Assembly (NCBI GenBank): GCA_013298205.1
Contig: JAAFJZ010000059.1
Span: 1-10,542 of the forward strand
Source: Cytophagales bacterium
Lineage (GTDB): Bacteria; Bacteroidota; Bacteroidia; Cytophagales; UBA9547
DNA: 10,542 nucleotides
Direction of reading: 5' to 3'
The position numbers and the translations under genes were made by a program. The notes below the pieces were generated by a model. The model saw only the letters and a program-made list of their open reading frames with translations, was not told where the DNA came from and made no database searches. Positions 1 through 6,960 of this stretch are shown here, in pieces. Each line of letters starts with the position of its first letter. Position 1 is the first letter of the stretch.

Positions 1-215
1 AAGCCTTCTAATACTTTTCTAGCCTCTTTTTCCATATCTGTTCCAGAAACATTAATGTGGACTTCTTCATTTTGCGAAAGATGGCTTATCATTAATCCGA
101 AAACATTATAAATATCCTCTAGGCCATCATACCAAGTATTTCCGATATTATGAGGCCAAGATAACCAAGTTGCTTTATGTTCATTCCACTCTGGAGGCAT
201 TTTGTAAGATTGCAT
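1..215 (-). CDS. aguA: Agmatine deiminase (peptidyl-arginine deiminase family), N-terminal part only
   Basis: Reading the minus strand from the ATG at 215-213 gives 71 codons open to the window edge. The protein begins MQSYKMPPEWNEHKATWLSW and continues with PHN, the characteristic opening of agmatine deiminases and Porphyromonas-type peptidyl-arginine deiminases (x-MPxEWxxHxATWLxWPHN). Agmatine deiminase hydrolyses agmatine to N-carbamoylputrescine and ammonia in the cytoplasm, a step of arginine-to-putrescine conversion. The family is usually about 340-370 residues, so only about a fifth is present and the catalytic residues, which lie further on, cannot be checked. A second ATG (codon 6) is possible but the first is preferred. 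The gene diverges from rmlA, with 109 A/T-rich bases between the two start codons. No clear promoter was found for it. Family assignment is confident; the exact substrate (agmatine versus peptidyl-arginine) is inferred from the absence of a signal peptide. Confidence 0.88.
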   Translation of the reverse strand, partial: MQSYKMPPEWNEHKATWLSWPHNIGNTWYDGLEDIYNVFGLMISHLSQNEEVHINVSGTDMEKEARKVLEG

Positions 216-276
216 TTTGAATCAATTTTTTTTTAAAATTGGGATTATTTTTATAACAAAAAAAAATTAATTTGAG

Positions 277-312
277 TTTGAATAAACAATAAAAAAAAAT
301 AAACCATTTTTG
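277..312 (+). promoter_or_regulatory. Possible Bacteroidota-type promoter of rmlA
   Basis: TTTG at 277-280 and CATTTTTG at 305-312 resemble the Bacteroidota consensus TTTG-N19-TAnnTTTG. The -7 element has one mismatch (CA for TA) and the spacer is 24 bases, longer than usual. If real, transcription would start only a few bases before the ATG at 325, giving a very short leader. This is a weak call resting on sequence resemblance only. Confidence 0.3.
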
Positions 313-324
313 CCAAAAAAAAAC

Positions 325-1197
325 ATGAAAGGAATTATTTTAGCAGGCGGTTCAGGAACAAGATTGCATCCACTCACATTGGCTGTTAGTAAACAAATGA
401 TGCCAATTTTTGATAAGCCTATGATTTATTATCCATTATCTACTTTGATGATGGCTGGAATTAGAGAGATTTTAGTGATTTCTACTCCACATGATTTACC
501 ATTGTTTAAAAAATTACTTGGTGATGGAAAATCTTTGGGCTGTGAGTTTTTTTATGAAGTTCAAGAAAAACCCAATGGTTTAGCTCAGGCATTTGTAATT
601 GGTGAAAAATTTATTGGAAATGACTCGGTAGCTTTGGTTTTAGGAGATAATATTTTTTATGGTTCTGGAATGAAAGATTTAATGCAATCTTCTAGTAATC
701 CAAATGGGGGGGTAGTTTTTGCTTATTATGTAAATGACCCTGAAAGATACGGAGTTGTAGAATTTGATAAAGAAAAGACTGCAATTTCTATTGAGGAGAA
801 ACCAGAAAAACCTAAGTCGAATTATGCCGTACCTGGGTTGTATTTTTATGACAACCAAGTAGTTGATATAGCTAAAAATTTAGATCCAAGCCCTAGAGGG
901 GAATATGAAATTACAGATATTAATAAATTTTATTTGAAAGAAAGAAAGTTAAAAGTCCAAATTTTAAGCCGTGGCACAGCTTGGCTTGATACAGGTACTT
1001 TCGCTTCTTTGATGCAAGCAGGTACATTTGTGCAAACTATTGAAGAAAGACAAGGTTTGAAAATTGGGTGTATTGAGGAAGTTGCTTTTCGAATGAAGTT
1101 TATCAATGAAAACCAGTTGGCAGAATTAGCAAAACCTTTAGTAAAAAGCGGATATGGTCAGTATTTATTGGATATAATTAATAAGGAATATTTATAA
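325..1197 (+). CDS. rmlA: Glucose-1-phosphate thymidylyltransferase (RmlA/RfbA)
   Basis: This cytoplasmic enzyme joins glucose-1-phosphate and dTTP to give dTDP-glucose and pyrophosphate, the first and feedback-controlled step towards dTDP-rhamnose and related sugars of surface polysaccharides. From the ATG at 325 it is 290 residues, the usual family length. Visible family features, in order, are the nucleotide-binding loop [11 protein letters not shown] (residues 8-18), the [20 protein letters not shown] block (22-41), LGDNIFYG with the metal-ligand Asp108, [10 protein letters not shown] (139-148), EEKP with Lys159, [10 protein letters not shown] (191-200) and AWLDTGT with Asp222. An upstream in-frame TTG at 310 would add MPKKN, but family members start at MKGIILAGG, so 325 is chosen. 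The start is preceded by a run of A and no Shine-Dalgarno sequence. No rmlB, rmlC or rmlD is in the window, so the final sugar is unknown. The next gene follows after 53 bases on the same strand. Confidence 0.97.
   Translation: MKGIILAGGSGTRLHPLTLAVSKQMMPIFDKPMIYYPLSTLMMAGIREILVISTPHDLPLFKKLLGDGKSLGCEFFYEVQEKPNGLAQAFVIGEKFIGNDSVALVLGDNIFYGSGMKDLMQSSSNPNGGVVFAYYVNDPERYGVVEFDKEKTAISIEEKPEKPKSNYAVPGLYFYDNQVVDIAKNLDPSPRGEYEITDINKFYLKERKLKVQILSRGTAWLDTGTFASLMQAGTFVQTIEERQGLKIGCIEEVAFRMKFINENQLAELAKPLVKSGYGQYLLDIINKEYL
706..712 (+). repeat. Seven-G homopolymer tract inside rmlA
   Basis: Seven consecutive G bases form the codons GGG GGG and the G of GTA (Gly128, Gly129, Val130 of RmlA). Such a run is unexpected in DNA this AT-rich, where glycine is mostly encoded by GGA or GGT. 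The reading frame is intact here. A slip of one base would truncate the enzyme in the middle. The tract is certain; any role in on/off switching is speculation. Confidence 0.6.
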
Positions 1198-1250
1198 CTT
1201 TAGCAATTATTAAAATAAATAATTAAATTGGCACTTTAATTACATAATAG

Positions 1251-2234
1251 ATGAAGAGTAATTTTGCAGTTTTGTTTAATTTATTTGTTGCAGTTTTGTG
1301 TTTTGCAGCTTTTAATTCCTGTAATTCTGGTGTAGACGTAATAGAACAACCTACAGATTTAGAAGTTCAAGTAAGGATCAGAAAAGATAAAAGCGAGATT
1401 AAACCCCAAGGTGTAATAGTAGCTTTGTTTGATGATTTGGTTAAATATAATAATGCAATTAAAACCTTTACCACAAAAGATGCTGTTGATACTGCTTACA
1501 CTAAGTTAGGTAAAGTTACTTTCAAAAACTTGAATCCAAAGAAAACCTATTTTCTTTATAGTTTAGTAAAAGATTCAACAACAATTGCTAAGCAAAAAAT
1601 TTATTACGATAACAATTATTCAGCTTTTGAATTAAAAAAAGGCTTAAATAAAAGTTCATTTACAGTAGTTACCATTTTTTTAGATCCAGCTGAATCTTTT
1701 GTTAAGTTTTATGCTCCATCTAATTTGGCTGACAGAATTCCAATCAAAGTATTTTTTGCTTCTGATAGCATTGGCTTACTTAGTCAAACTATTTTGCCTA
1801 GCAATAATCCTGATTCTTTGTTTCAAAAAAATACATTAACAATCAAAATAAGAAGGGGTAAATATCCTTACATCATTAGTAATAAAATAGGTTGCTCATC
1901 AATTAATGAAACCTTGCTTGATGGGGGAGTGGTATTAGATTTCCCTGTTCCTTCTTGTGTAGCGGGGAAAGTAAGCTTTACAGCAAATAGACTTAATGTC
2001 CCCTATTTGCCTATAACTATCTCGCTAGATAATAGAGCAAATGTAATAGGTTCAATTACTCAAATAGGTAGTTCAACCTCAGTTTGTGATGATAAAAATA
2101 ATCTAAATTATGTGCTTTTACCTGGTAAATATAATTATTTTGCAGAAACTCAAATAGGAAAATGTGCTTGGAAAGATTCTTTTTTGATTAAAGATAATGA
2201 ATGTACTTTAATTACCATAGATAAATGCAACTAA
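1251..2234 (+). CDS. Secreted lipoprotein of unknown function with a duplicated Cys-containing module
   Basis: The 327-residue product starts with a lipoprotein-type signal sequence: Lys2, a hydrophobic stretch (5-21) and a candidate lipobox FNSC with the lipidated Cys24, followed by acidic residues (VDVIE) as often seen in surface-exposed Bacteroidota lipoproteins. Residues about 36-145 look like a beta-sandwich of the transthyretin/prealbumin kind (GKVTFKNLNPKKTYFLY at 87-103). Two related modules follow, about 150-236 and 240-326. Each opens with V-x-F, continues with PI-x-(V/I) and an IG motif, then an (L)xxGKYxY turn and an IG segment with a Cys, and ends with a Cys. The last third holds six cysteines (215, 236, 279, 305, 318, 326), suggesting disulfides or metal binding outside the cytoplasm. 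I do not recognise a named family. The stop codon overlaps the start of the downstream beta-barrel gene, so the two products probably work together in the outer membrane. Confidence 0.85.
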   Translation: MKSNFAVLFNLFVAVLCFAAFNSCNSGVDVIEQPTDLEVQVRIRKDKSEIKPQGVIVALFDDLVKYNNAIKTFTTKDAVDTAYTKLGKVTFKNLNPKKTYFLYSLVKDSTTIAKQKIYYDNNYSAFELKKGLNKSSFTVVTIFLDPAESFVKFYAPSNLADRIPIKVFFASDSIGLLSQTILPSNNPDSLFQKNTLTIKIRRGKYPYIISNKIGCSSINETLLDGGVVLDFPVPSCVAGKVSFTANRLNVPYLPITISLDNRANVIGSITQIGSSTSVCDDKNNLNYVLLPGKYNYFAETQIGKCAWKDSFLIKDNECTLITIDKCN

Positions 2235-2917
2235 TGAAAGCTATAAAATATCTTTTTCTAATTTGTATCGCAACAATACAAACTCATGCTCAGCTTATAG
2301 ATGTATTTCAAGCGCATGTTGGATCTTCAATTTTTCCTGCTTCAGAACAAATCAATTTGCAAACAGGTAAACCTGATAATATTTATGGAGGTTTTACCCC
2401 GGCATTGGTTTTGGGTGTAGGTGTTACTAAATTCATAACTGACAAATTTCAAGTAGTAGGAAGATTAGATATTATGGGTTCACAAAAACCAAATTATAGC
2501 CTAAATCTTATCAATACTTCAATTAACTTAAAATATAGTATTATTTCACCAGATATTTATAGGTTGTCTCCTTATATCATTGCTGGAGGTAATTTTATGT
2601 ATGTAACATTAAATCAATCCTCTTTTACTCGTTTATATGAGCCAGATGGCAATTATAATGGGCAAAATGGAATAGTTTATAACCAAATTACCTATCGAGA
2701 GCCTCAATATAGCTTCTTTTCTCCAATGTTTGGTGTAAATGCAGGAATTGGTTTAGACATAAATGTTTATAATAACATTAGCATATTTTTTGAATCTACT
2801 TATCAGTTTAATTTTGCAAAAGATTCAGGTATTCAAAATAATAAAATCATAGATTACAATAGATCAGATTTGGTTTTTATACCCATTATTGGTGGAGTTA
2901 GGGTTTATATGTACTAA
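2234..2917 (+). CDS. Small outer-membrane beta-barrel protein
   Basis: From the ATG at 2234 the product is 227 residues, with a Sec signal peptide (MKAIKYLFLICIATIQTHA, predicted cut before QLIDV). The rest alternates hydrophobic and polar residues in short segments separated by Gly- and Asn-rich turns, and it ends in an aromatic run (GGVRVYMY). That is the usual look of an 8-stranded barrel of the OmpA-like/opacity type in Bacteroidota. No catalytic motif is seen and the function is unknown. Two starts are possible. ATG 2225 (adding MQL) overlaps the lipoprotein gene by 10 bases. ATG 2234 forms a one-base TAATG overlap with its stop and places the lysine at position 2, so it is preferred. 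The TAATG junction suggests reinitiation by ribosomes finishing the lipoprotein gene, hence balanced production of the two envelope proteins. Confidence 0.85.
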   Translation: MKAIKYLFLICIATIQTHAQLIDVFQAHVGSSIFPASEQINLQTGKPDNIYGGFTPALVLGVGVTKFITDKFQVVGRLDIMGSQKPNYSLNLINTSINLKYSIISPDIYRLSPYIIAGGNFMYVTLNQSSFTRLYEPDGNYNGQNGIVYNQITYREPQYSFFSPMFGVNAGIGLDINVYNNISIFFESTYQFNFAKDSGIQNNKIIDYNRSDLVFIPIIGGVRVYMY

Positions 2918-3013
2918 TTTTTAAATATTTGTCAAAATCATTCTTATTTGGAATAATACAAATTTCAAATTAGCTAAATTCAATTTTTGAAACAGATTGA
3001 AACTCTAAGACAT

Positions 3014-3041
3014 TTTAGATTAATAGCTTTAAAAATCTAAA
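3014..3041. terminator. Inverted repeat between convergent genes, possible weak terminator
   Basis: TTTAGATT (3014-3021) and AATCTAAA (3034-3041) are perfect 8-base inverted arms around a 12-base loop. They lie in the 242 bases between the barrel gene and the end of the TPR membrane protein gene, which converge here. The stem is almost all A-T and no T-run follows on either strand, so it is a poor intrinsic terminator. It is listed because it is the clearest symmetrical element in the gap. Nothing else in 2918-3159 could be assigned. Confidence 0.22.
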
Positions 3042-3159
3042 CTAACGAATGCGAGCTCAATTTATTTATTTGTATAAACTAGCTTTTATTTTATAACTAA
3101 ATCTATCATTGGTTTTTTTAAAATAAAATTTTTCAACTAAAATCTTAAAGAAAAATATT

Positions 3160-6159
3160 TTACTCCCACGCTTTATTTTGCATTTGTAGCTTAAGTTGAT
3201 TATATTCTTTTTGAACGAAAATATAATTTTCATTATTCATTTGAATTTTAATTCCTTGCATAACTTCATCTCCGTAGCTAAAAAGATTAAGTTTTAAACA
3301 TTGTTTAGCATATAAAATACCAATTTCAGGGATATCTTTAGCCAATTGATAAACAGTTAAAAGATTTTCATAAGCAATATTTTCACCTTGATTTGAATTG
3401 AGAAAACTAGTTTGCATTTTTAATCCTAACAAATAAAAAGGTGTTAAATGGTAAGCTTTTTCATACAGCTTTTTGGCTTCAATTAAATTCCCGGTTTTTT
3501 CATTTGCATGTGCGAGATGGTAATAATAAATTCCTTTTTCAGAAGAAATAGGAGTTGTGGAGGCATGAATAACCTCTTTATAGTTCTTAGTCAAATCACT
3601 GTAAATCAATTCTCTAATGTTTAACTGTAATTTAGCTTCTTCCCAACTTGGACTTATTTGGTTTAATTTTTTTAGTAAATATGTCAAGTTTTCTGTTTTG
3701 TTTTCTTTGACATAATCATCAAAAAGATAAATTCCAGCTTTGTAAATTAAATCTGGATTCTTTAATGAAAAAACAATATTTTCTTTTTGAGAATCATTTA
3801 ATTTAGAAAAGTTTACAACAAAATACAAATATCTTTGTGCTTGCGAAAGTTCGAGAATATCTCTGGCATTCATTATTTTTTGAAAATCTTGAATTAAAAA
3901 CTTCTTATCTGCATCGTTTATCCAACTATAATTTTTAAGGTCTGATTTATTCAAAGAATTAATTTCAGAAAGAAACAAGCTAAAATTAGCATCTGGATAT
4001 TTTTTCTCTTCTGCCAGTTCAAAACTTTTTTTAGCAGAAGCAAAAACATTATTTTCCAACAACCAAACTCCTAATATGTTGGCATATTGACTCGATAATG
4101 TTCCACCTATTTGAACCAAATTTTGCATTTCTTGCAAAGCAAAAAGCCTATTTATATTTTTATAATAAATTCCTATTGCATAAGCAGCTCTCAAAAGTTC
4201 ATTGCGGTTGGGGTCAAGGTCTTTAGATATTTGGAATTTAATTTCATCTAAAGTGGTCGTGTCGCTATTATTTAGGTTAGCTAAAGTGTGGTTTATATAA
4301 TAACTTGCTTTCAGTGCATAATTTAATGAATCGTTTCTTTCTAGTTTTGGAATTTTACCTTGGTAAGTTTGTTTGAAAAATAAAGAATATGCCAAAGAGT
4401 TACTTGATAAAAATGCATCTTCGTCTTTTATTTCGCTTAAATTAAATTCTTTAGATAATTCTTTTTGTTTGGCTAAACCTAAAGCCAAAATGTTAGTGTA
4501 AGAAATGGATTTGTTTGGTGTTTTGGCTAAAGATTCTTTCAAAAAATAAATTGAAGAATCCATCATTTGGGTTGTAGAAAAAAGTGTAGAAAGATTGTTG
4601 TCTAGTTCACCTGAATTCGGAAAAAATGATTTTCCTTCATGCAAGGATTCTAGGGCATCAAAGAACAAATCATTTTTTTGAAAAGCATGATTCAAATTAG
4701 AATAAGTTTGCGGAAATGGAGTTTTGTAAGAAGCTCTTTTAAAATAAAATGTTTGCAAATTTTTATCATCCAACTTTCTTGCCATACAAGCTAAGCTATA
4801 GTTTGCTTTATGCTGCCCATTTAGCTCCTCAAGTGATTTTTTATAATGTTGTTCTGCAATAAAAGTTTCGTTTTCATTTAGCCAAAAATCAGCTACTGCG
4901 TTATGATATGAAGCAAATCCTTGGTAAATTGTATAATAGTTTGCATAACTAATCAGTGCGCCTACACCCACCATTCCACTCAAAAAAAGCATTAAAAATG
5001 GTGGTCTTCGTCTTGTAAATACCATCAAATATGCTCTCATATTTTTTTTGAGTGCATCAAAAAGGAGTAAAAATGTAAAAATAAACCAAATAAATCCTAT
5101 AGAAAGCTGGGAGTAAATGGTAATATTTTGAATAAAATTTATTCCAGGGTCATTGGTTGAAACAAATATAAATGCGCAAAAAACTATACTTAAAGCTACA
5201 ATGCCTATGTAAAGTTTTTTGCCAGCCTCTCGATTACTTATTATGTTTTCAAATAATACAAACTTTCTATCATGCGACCAAAGTCCAATCCAAAATGAAG
5301 CACCAAGTAAAAAGAAAGCGTTCAAATAAACAATATCCCATTTGATAGTGCCAGCATTGTGAAGATACGATAGTAACACATTGGCTAGAAAAATACTTGT
5401 TGCCAAGCCATAATTGATAATTCCTGCTTTATTGTCTTCATTTTGAGCTGAAGAAACAAGGTATAAAATTGCATAAACTATATCGAAAGAAACAACAAGT
5501 ATAGCAACTACTGCTAAAATAATAACTGGAAAACAAGAATATGAAACAACAAAAAGAGCTGGATTAGAATGATTTGATAAAAAACAATGAAGTAAAAACC
5601 AAAAAGAATTCACCAAAATAAAGCTTGAAAATCTTATAAAATAAGAGCTACTATCTTTAAATGCCCAAAAAAAATAGCATAGTGCCAAAATGGGCAATAG
5701 CCAGCAAGCAGGAATAAAATGAGGAGTTAGGTATTTCCAATCTGATAATTCAGTTTTGCAAGCTATAATAAAAAGAGTAACCAAGGTCATTCCTACATAA
5801 AACCAATATTTTTTTAAGTAAGTAATAGAAGCAAAAATTAGAGAAATGGCTATTAAAAAAATACTTAAATAGCTGTATGCAAACCATGAAGGCATTAATA
5901 TATCTGACCCTAAAAACTCACGTGTAAAATAAAATACATCAGCTTTTGGACTTAGGTCAAACAAATGAAAAGGGAGCGTATTTAAATTGATTTTTACACT
6001 ATCTATTTTATCGTTTGTTATCCAAGTAATGGCTTCATAATGATTCCAATATATTGAATAAGAACAAATTAGAGTAGAAATTAATAGAAAAACGCAACTA
6101 AAAATTATCCAATTTAAGCTCGTTTTTGGATGAATGATTTTTTGTTTTGCTGGATACAT
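3160..6159 (-). CDS. Large multispanning membrane protein with C-terminal TPR-like domain, function unknown
   Basis: The 999-residue product divides in two. Residues 1-410 hold about eleven hydrophobic segments (roughly 17-38, 94-113, 117-134, 149-166, 172-193, 202-235, 249-265, 277-294, 314-332, 348-368, 388-410), so it should sit in the inner membrane. Residues about 415-990 are soluble, mostly helical and rich in paired-helix patterns. The best tetratricopeptide-like units are near 418-445 (ADFWLNENETFIAEQHYKKS) and 875-907 (HLAHANEKTGNLIEAKKLYE). TPR arrays bind other proteins, so a scaffold or assembly role is plausible, but no enzyme motif is seen and I assign no function. Which side of the membrane the TPR part faces was not determined. 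It lies 101 bases downstream of gatC on the same strand; a run of eight T on the minus strand between them (6232-6239) has only a weak 5-bp stem in front, so read-through is possible. Start: ATG at 6159, just before MYPAKQKI and the first membrane segment. Confidence 0.85.
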   Translation of the reverse strand: MYPAKQKIIHPKTSLNWIIFSCVFLLISTLICSYSIYWNHYEAITWITNDKIDSVKINLNTLPFHLFDLSPKADVFYFTREFLGSDILMPSWFAYSYLSIFLIAISLIFASITYLKKYWFYVGMTLVTLFIIACKTELSDWKYLTPHFIPACWLLPILALCYFFWAFKDSSSYFIRFSSFILVNSFWFLLHCFLSNHSNPALFVVSYSCFPVIILAVVAILVVSFDIVYAILYLVSSAQNEDNKAGIINYGLATSIFLANVLLSYLHNAGTIKWDIVYLNAFFLLGASFWIGLWSHDRKFVLFENIISNREAGKKLYIGIVALSIVFCAFIFVSTNDPGINFIQNITIYSQLSIGFIWFIFTFLLLFDALKKNMRAYLMVFTRRRPPFLMLFLSGMVGVGALISYANYYTIYQGFASYHNAVADFWLNENETFIAEQHYKKSLEELNGQHKANYSLACMARKLDDKNLQTFYFKRASYKTPFPQTYSNLNHAFQKNDLFFDALESLHEGKSFFPNSGELDNNLSTLFSTTQMMDSSIYFLKESLAKTPNKSISYTNILALGLAKQKELSKEFNLSEIKDEDAFLSSNSLAYSLFFKQTYQGKIPKLERNDSLNYALKASYYINHTLANLNNSDTTTLDEIKFQISKDLDPNRNELLRAAYAIGIYYKNINRLFALQEMQNLVQIGGTLSSQYANILGVWLLENNVFASAKKSFELAEEKKYPDANFSLFLSEINSLNKSDLKNYSWINDADKKFLIQDFQKIMNARDILELSQAQRYLYFVVNFSKLNDSQKENIVFSLKNPDLIYKAGIYLFDDYVKENKTENLTYLLKKLNQISPSWEEAKLQLNIRELIYSDLTKNYKEVIHASTTPISSEKGIYYYHLAHANEKTGNLIEAKKLYEKAYHLTPFYLLGLKMQTSFLNSNQGENIAYENLLTVYQLAKDIPEIGILYAKQCLKLNLFSYGDEVMQGIKIQMNNENYIFVQKEYNQLKLQMQNKAWE

Positions 6160-6260
6160 TTTTTTTAGAAAATGAATAGTATTAGTTAAAATGAATCATT
6201 TATAACTCTAAAACCTATGATTGGTGGATTCAAAAAAAAGTGCAATTAAGATTTTGGGAT

Positions 6261-6548
6261 TTAATCTATTACTTTAGGAACTCTAAAATAATCTGAATCA
6301 TGCTCAGGCGCATTAGAAAGAGCTTCTGCTTGGCTAAGTCTATTTATAGCCACATCTTCTCTAAATACGTTTATCTCGGCAGAAATATGTCTCAAAGGTT
6401 CTACTCCATCGGTATTTACTTCATTTAATTTGTCCATCCAATCGAGTATTTTCTCAAGATTGTTGGCCATTTCAACTTTTTCGGCATCATTAAATTCCAA
6501 ACGACTCAAATGAGCCAATTTATTCACAATTTGAGTATCAATTTTCAT
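6261..6548 (-). CDS. gatC: Asp-tRNA(Asn)/Glu-tRNA(Gln) amidotransferase subunit C (GatC)
   Basis: GatC is the small subunit that wraps around and stabilises the GatA amidase with GatB, in the complex that converts Glu-tRNA(Gln) to Gln-tRNA(Gln), or Asp-tRNA(Asn) to Asn-tRNA(Asn), in the cytoplasm. The 95-residue product has the standard family length and layout: an N-terminal KLAHLSRLEF block (residues 10-19), a helical NNLEKILDWMDKLNEVNTDG segment (29-48), then VEPLRHIS (49-56), and a C-terminal FREDV...EALSNAPEHDSDYFRVPKV stretch that holds the conserved NAP and YFRVPKV motifs. gatA and gatB are not next to it; scattered gat genes are common in Bacteroidota. A candidate -7 promoter element lies about 40 bases upstream. 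Confidence 0.97.
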   Translation of the reverse strand: MKIDTQIVNKLAHLSRLEFNDAEKVEMANNLEKILDWMDKLNEVNTDGVEPLRHISAEINVFREDVAINRLSQAEALSNAPEHDSDYFRVPKVID

Positions 6549-6585
6549 CTTATTTGCAATCTTATATTAATAGACTTTACTTTTG

Positions 6586-6593
6586 CAAAGCTA
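6586..6593 (-). promoter_or_regulatory. Candidate -7 promoter element of gatC (TAGCTTTG)
   Basis: On the minus strand TAGCTTTG matches the Bacteroidota -7 consensus TAnnTTTG exactly and is followed by C and an A-run, as is typical. It lies 37 bases before the gatC ATG, which would give a leader of about 25-30 bases. No good TTTG -33 element was found at the expected distance upstream, so the call is moderate. Confidence 0.5.
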
Positions 6594-6616
6594 CATACAA
6601 GGACTTAAAGTTTGGA

Positions 6617-6646
6617 TTAAATTCTTTATAATTTTATAAAGTTTAA
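6617..6646. repeat. AT-only inverted repeat upstream of gatC
   Basis: CTTTATAA (6624-6631) and TTATAAAG (6634-6641) are perfect 8-base arms around TT. They can be extended by TTAAA (6617-6621) with TTTAA (6642-6646) if two bases are bulged on the left. The repeat sits about 25-55 bases upstream of the gatC -7 element, where an operator could lie, but in such AT-rich DNA chance is a real alternative. Confidence 0.3.
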
Positions 6647-6673
6647 TTTTAGATTTTAACTGTATTTTATATT

Positions 6674-6697
6674 GAGAAATAAATCAGATCATTTCTC
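6674..6697. repeat. GAGAAAT/ATTTCTC inverted repeat
   Basis: Perfect 7-base arms at 6674-6680 and 6691-6697 enclose a 10-base spacer, and TTT follows on the plus strand. It has the outline of a weak terminator or a dyad operator, but no plus-strand gene ends just upstream, so termination has no obvious client. Confidence 0.3.
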
Positions 6698-6773
6698 TTT
6701 TATTAATTTATTAAGAAATTTTAAATCAAAATTACTTTTTTAGCATTTGTAAATAAAACGCAAGGAAATTTGA

Positions 6774-6786
6774 CTTCAAACTGAAG
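6774..6786. repeat. Small CTTCA-AAC-TGAAG hairpin
   Basis: A 5-bp perfect stem with a 3-base loop is flanked by AAATT on the left and AATTTT on the right, which could lengthen the stem with internal mismatches. It is about 100 bases upstream of the restriction-modification gene's candidate promoter. Function unknown and possibly chance. Confidence 0.2.
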
Positions 6787-6882
6787 AATTTTAAATTTGC
6801 AATATTATAATTATTTGTTTATTATTATTATAATGTCAATCGATATTTTCAAAAAAGAACATTAGTCTTTGCTAGCTTACAA

Positions 6883-6890
6883 TAGTTTTG
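6883..6890 (+). promoter_or_regulatory. Candidate -7 promoter element of the restriction-modification gene (TAGTTTTG)
   Basis: TAGTTTTG fits TAnnTTTG exactly and lies 70 bases before the ATG at 6961, predicting a leader of roughly 60 bases. The nearest upstream TTTG (6868-6871) is only 11 bases away, too close for a standard -33 element, so the promoter is only half supported. Confidence 0.38.
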
Positions 6891-6960
6891 ATTTGTAAAT
6901 CCCTAAAATCATTTTTTTAGAAAAGAAATTAATTAGTTTCAACTTAAATAAGAATTTTAA

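Larger units (their letters stand above)
6549..6960. other. Divergent intergenic region with AT-rich inverted repeats
   Basis: This gap of 412 bases lies between gatC (leftward) and the restriction-modification gene (rightward). No credible coding frame, tRNA or other RNA gene was seen. It holds the two candidate -7 elements listed separately and a short ATT trinucleotide run near 6819-6831. Three inverted repeats are listed separately. The unusually long gap may mark the edge of an acquired segment carrying the restriction-modification gene, but no direct repeat or attachment site was found to prove it. Confidence 0.5.

Noticed and set aside
310..324. TTG start adding five residues to RmlA
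   Set aside because: RmlA proteins begin at MKGIILAGG; the extra MPKKN comes from an A-rich leader and the TTG overlaps a promoter-like sequence.
1229..1244. Sigma-54-like sequence TGGCAC-N5-TTACA just before the lipoprotein gene
   Set aside because: The -24 half is good but the -12 half has TTAC instead of TTGC, losing the key G, and the site is only about 7 bases from the ATG. Treated as chance.
2225..2233. Earlier ATG for the barrel protein (adds MQL)
   Set aside because: Possible, but the ATG at 2234 gives a TAATG overlap with the lipoprotein stop and a better signal peptide start; the difference is three residues.
6232..6268. Intrinsic terminator after gatC on the minus strand
   Set aside because: A run of eight T is present, but the only stem before it is AGATT/AATCT with a 9-base loop, too weak to call.
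6833..6865. Ten-residue open frame (MSIDIFKKEH)
   Set aside because: Too short, without supporting start signals, in an AT-rich gap where such frames are expected by chance.
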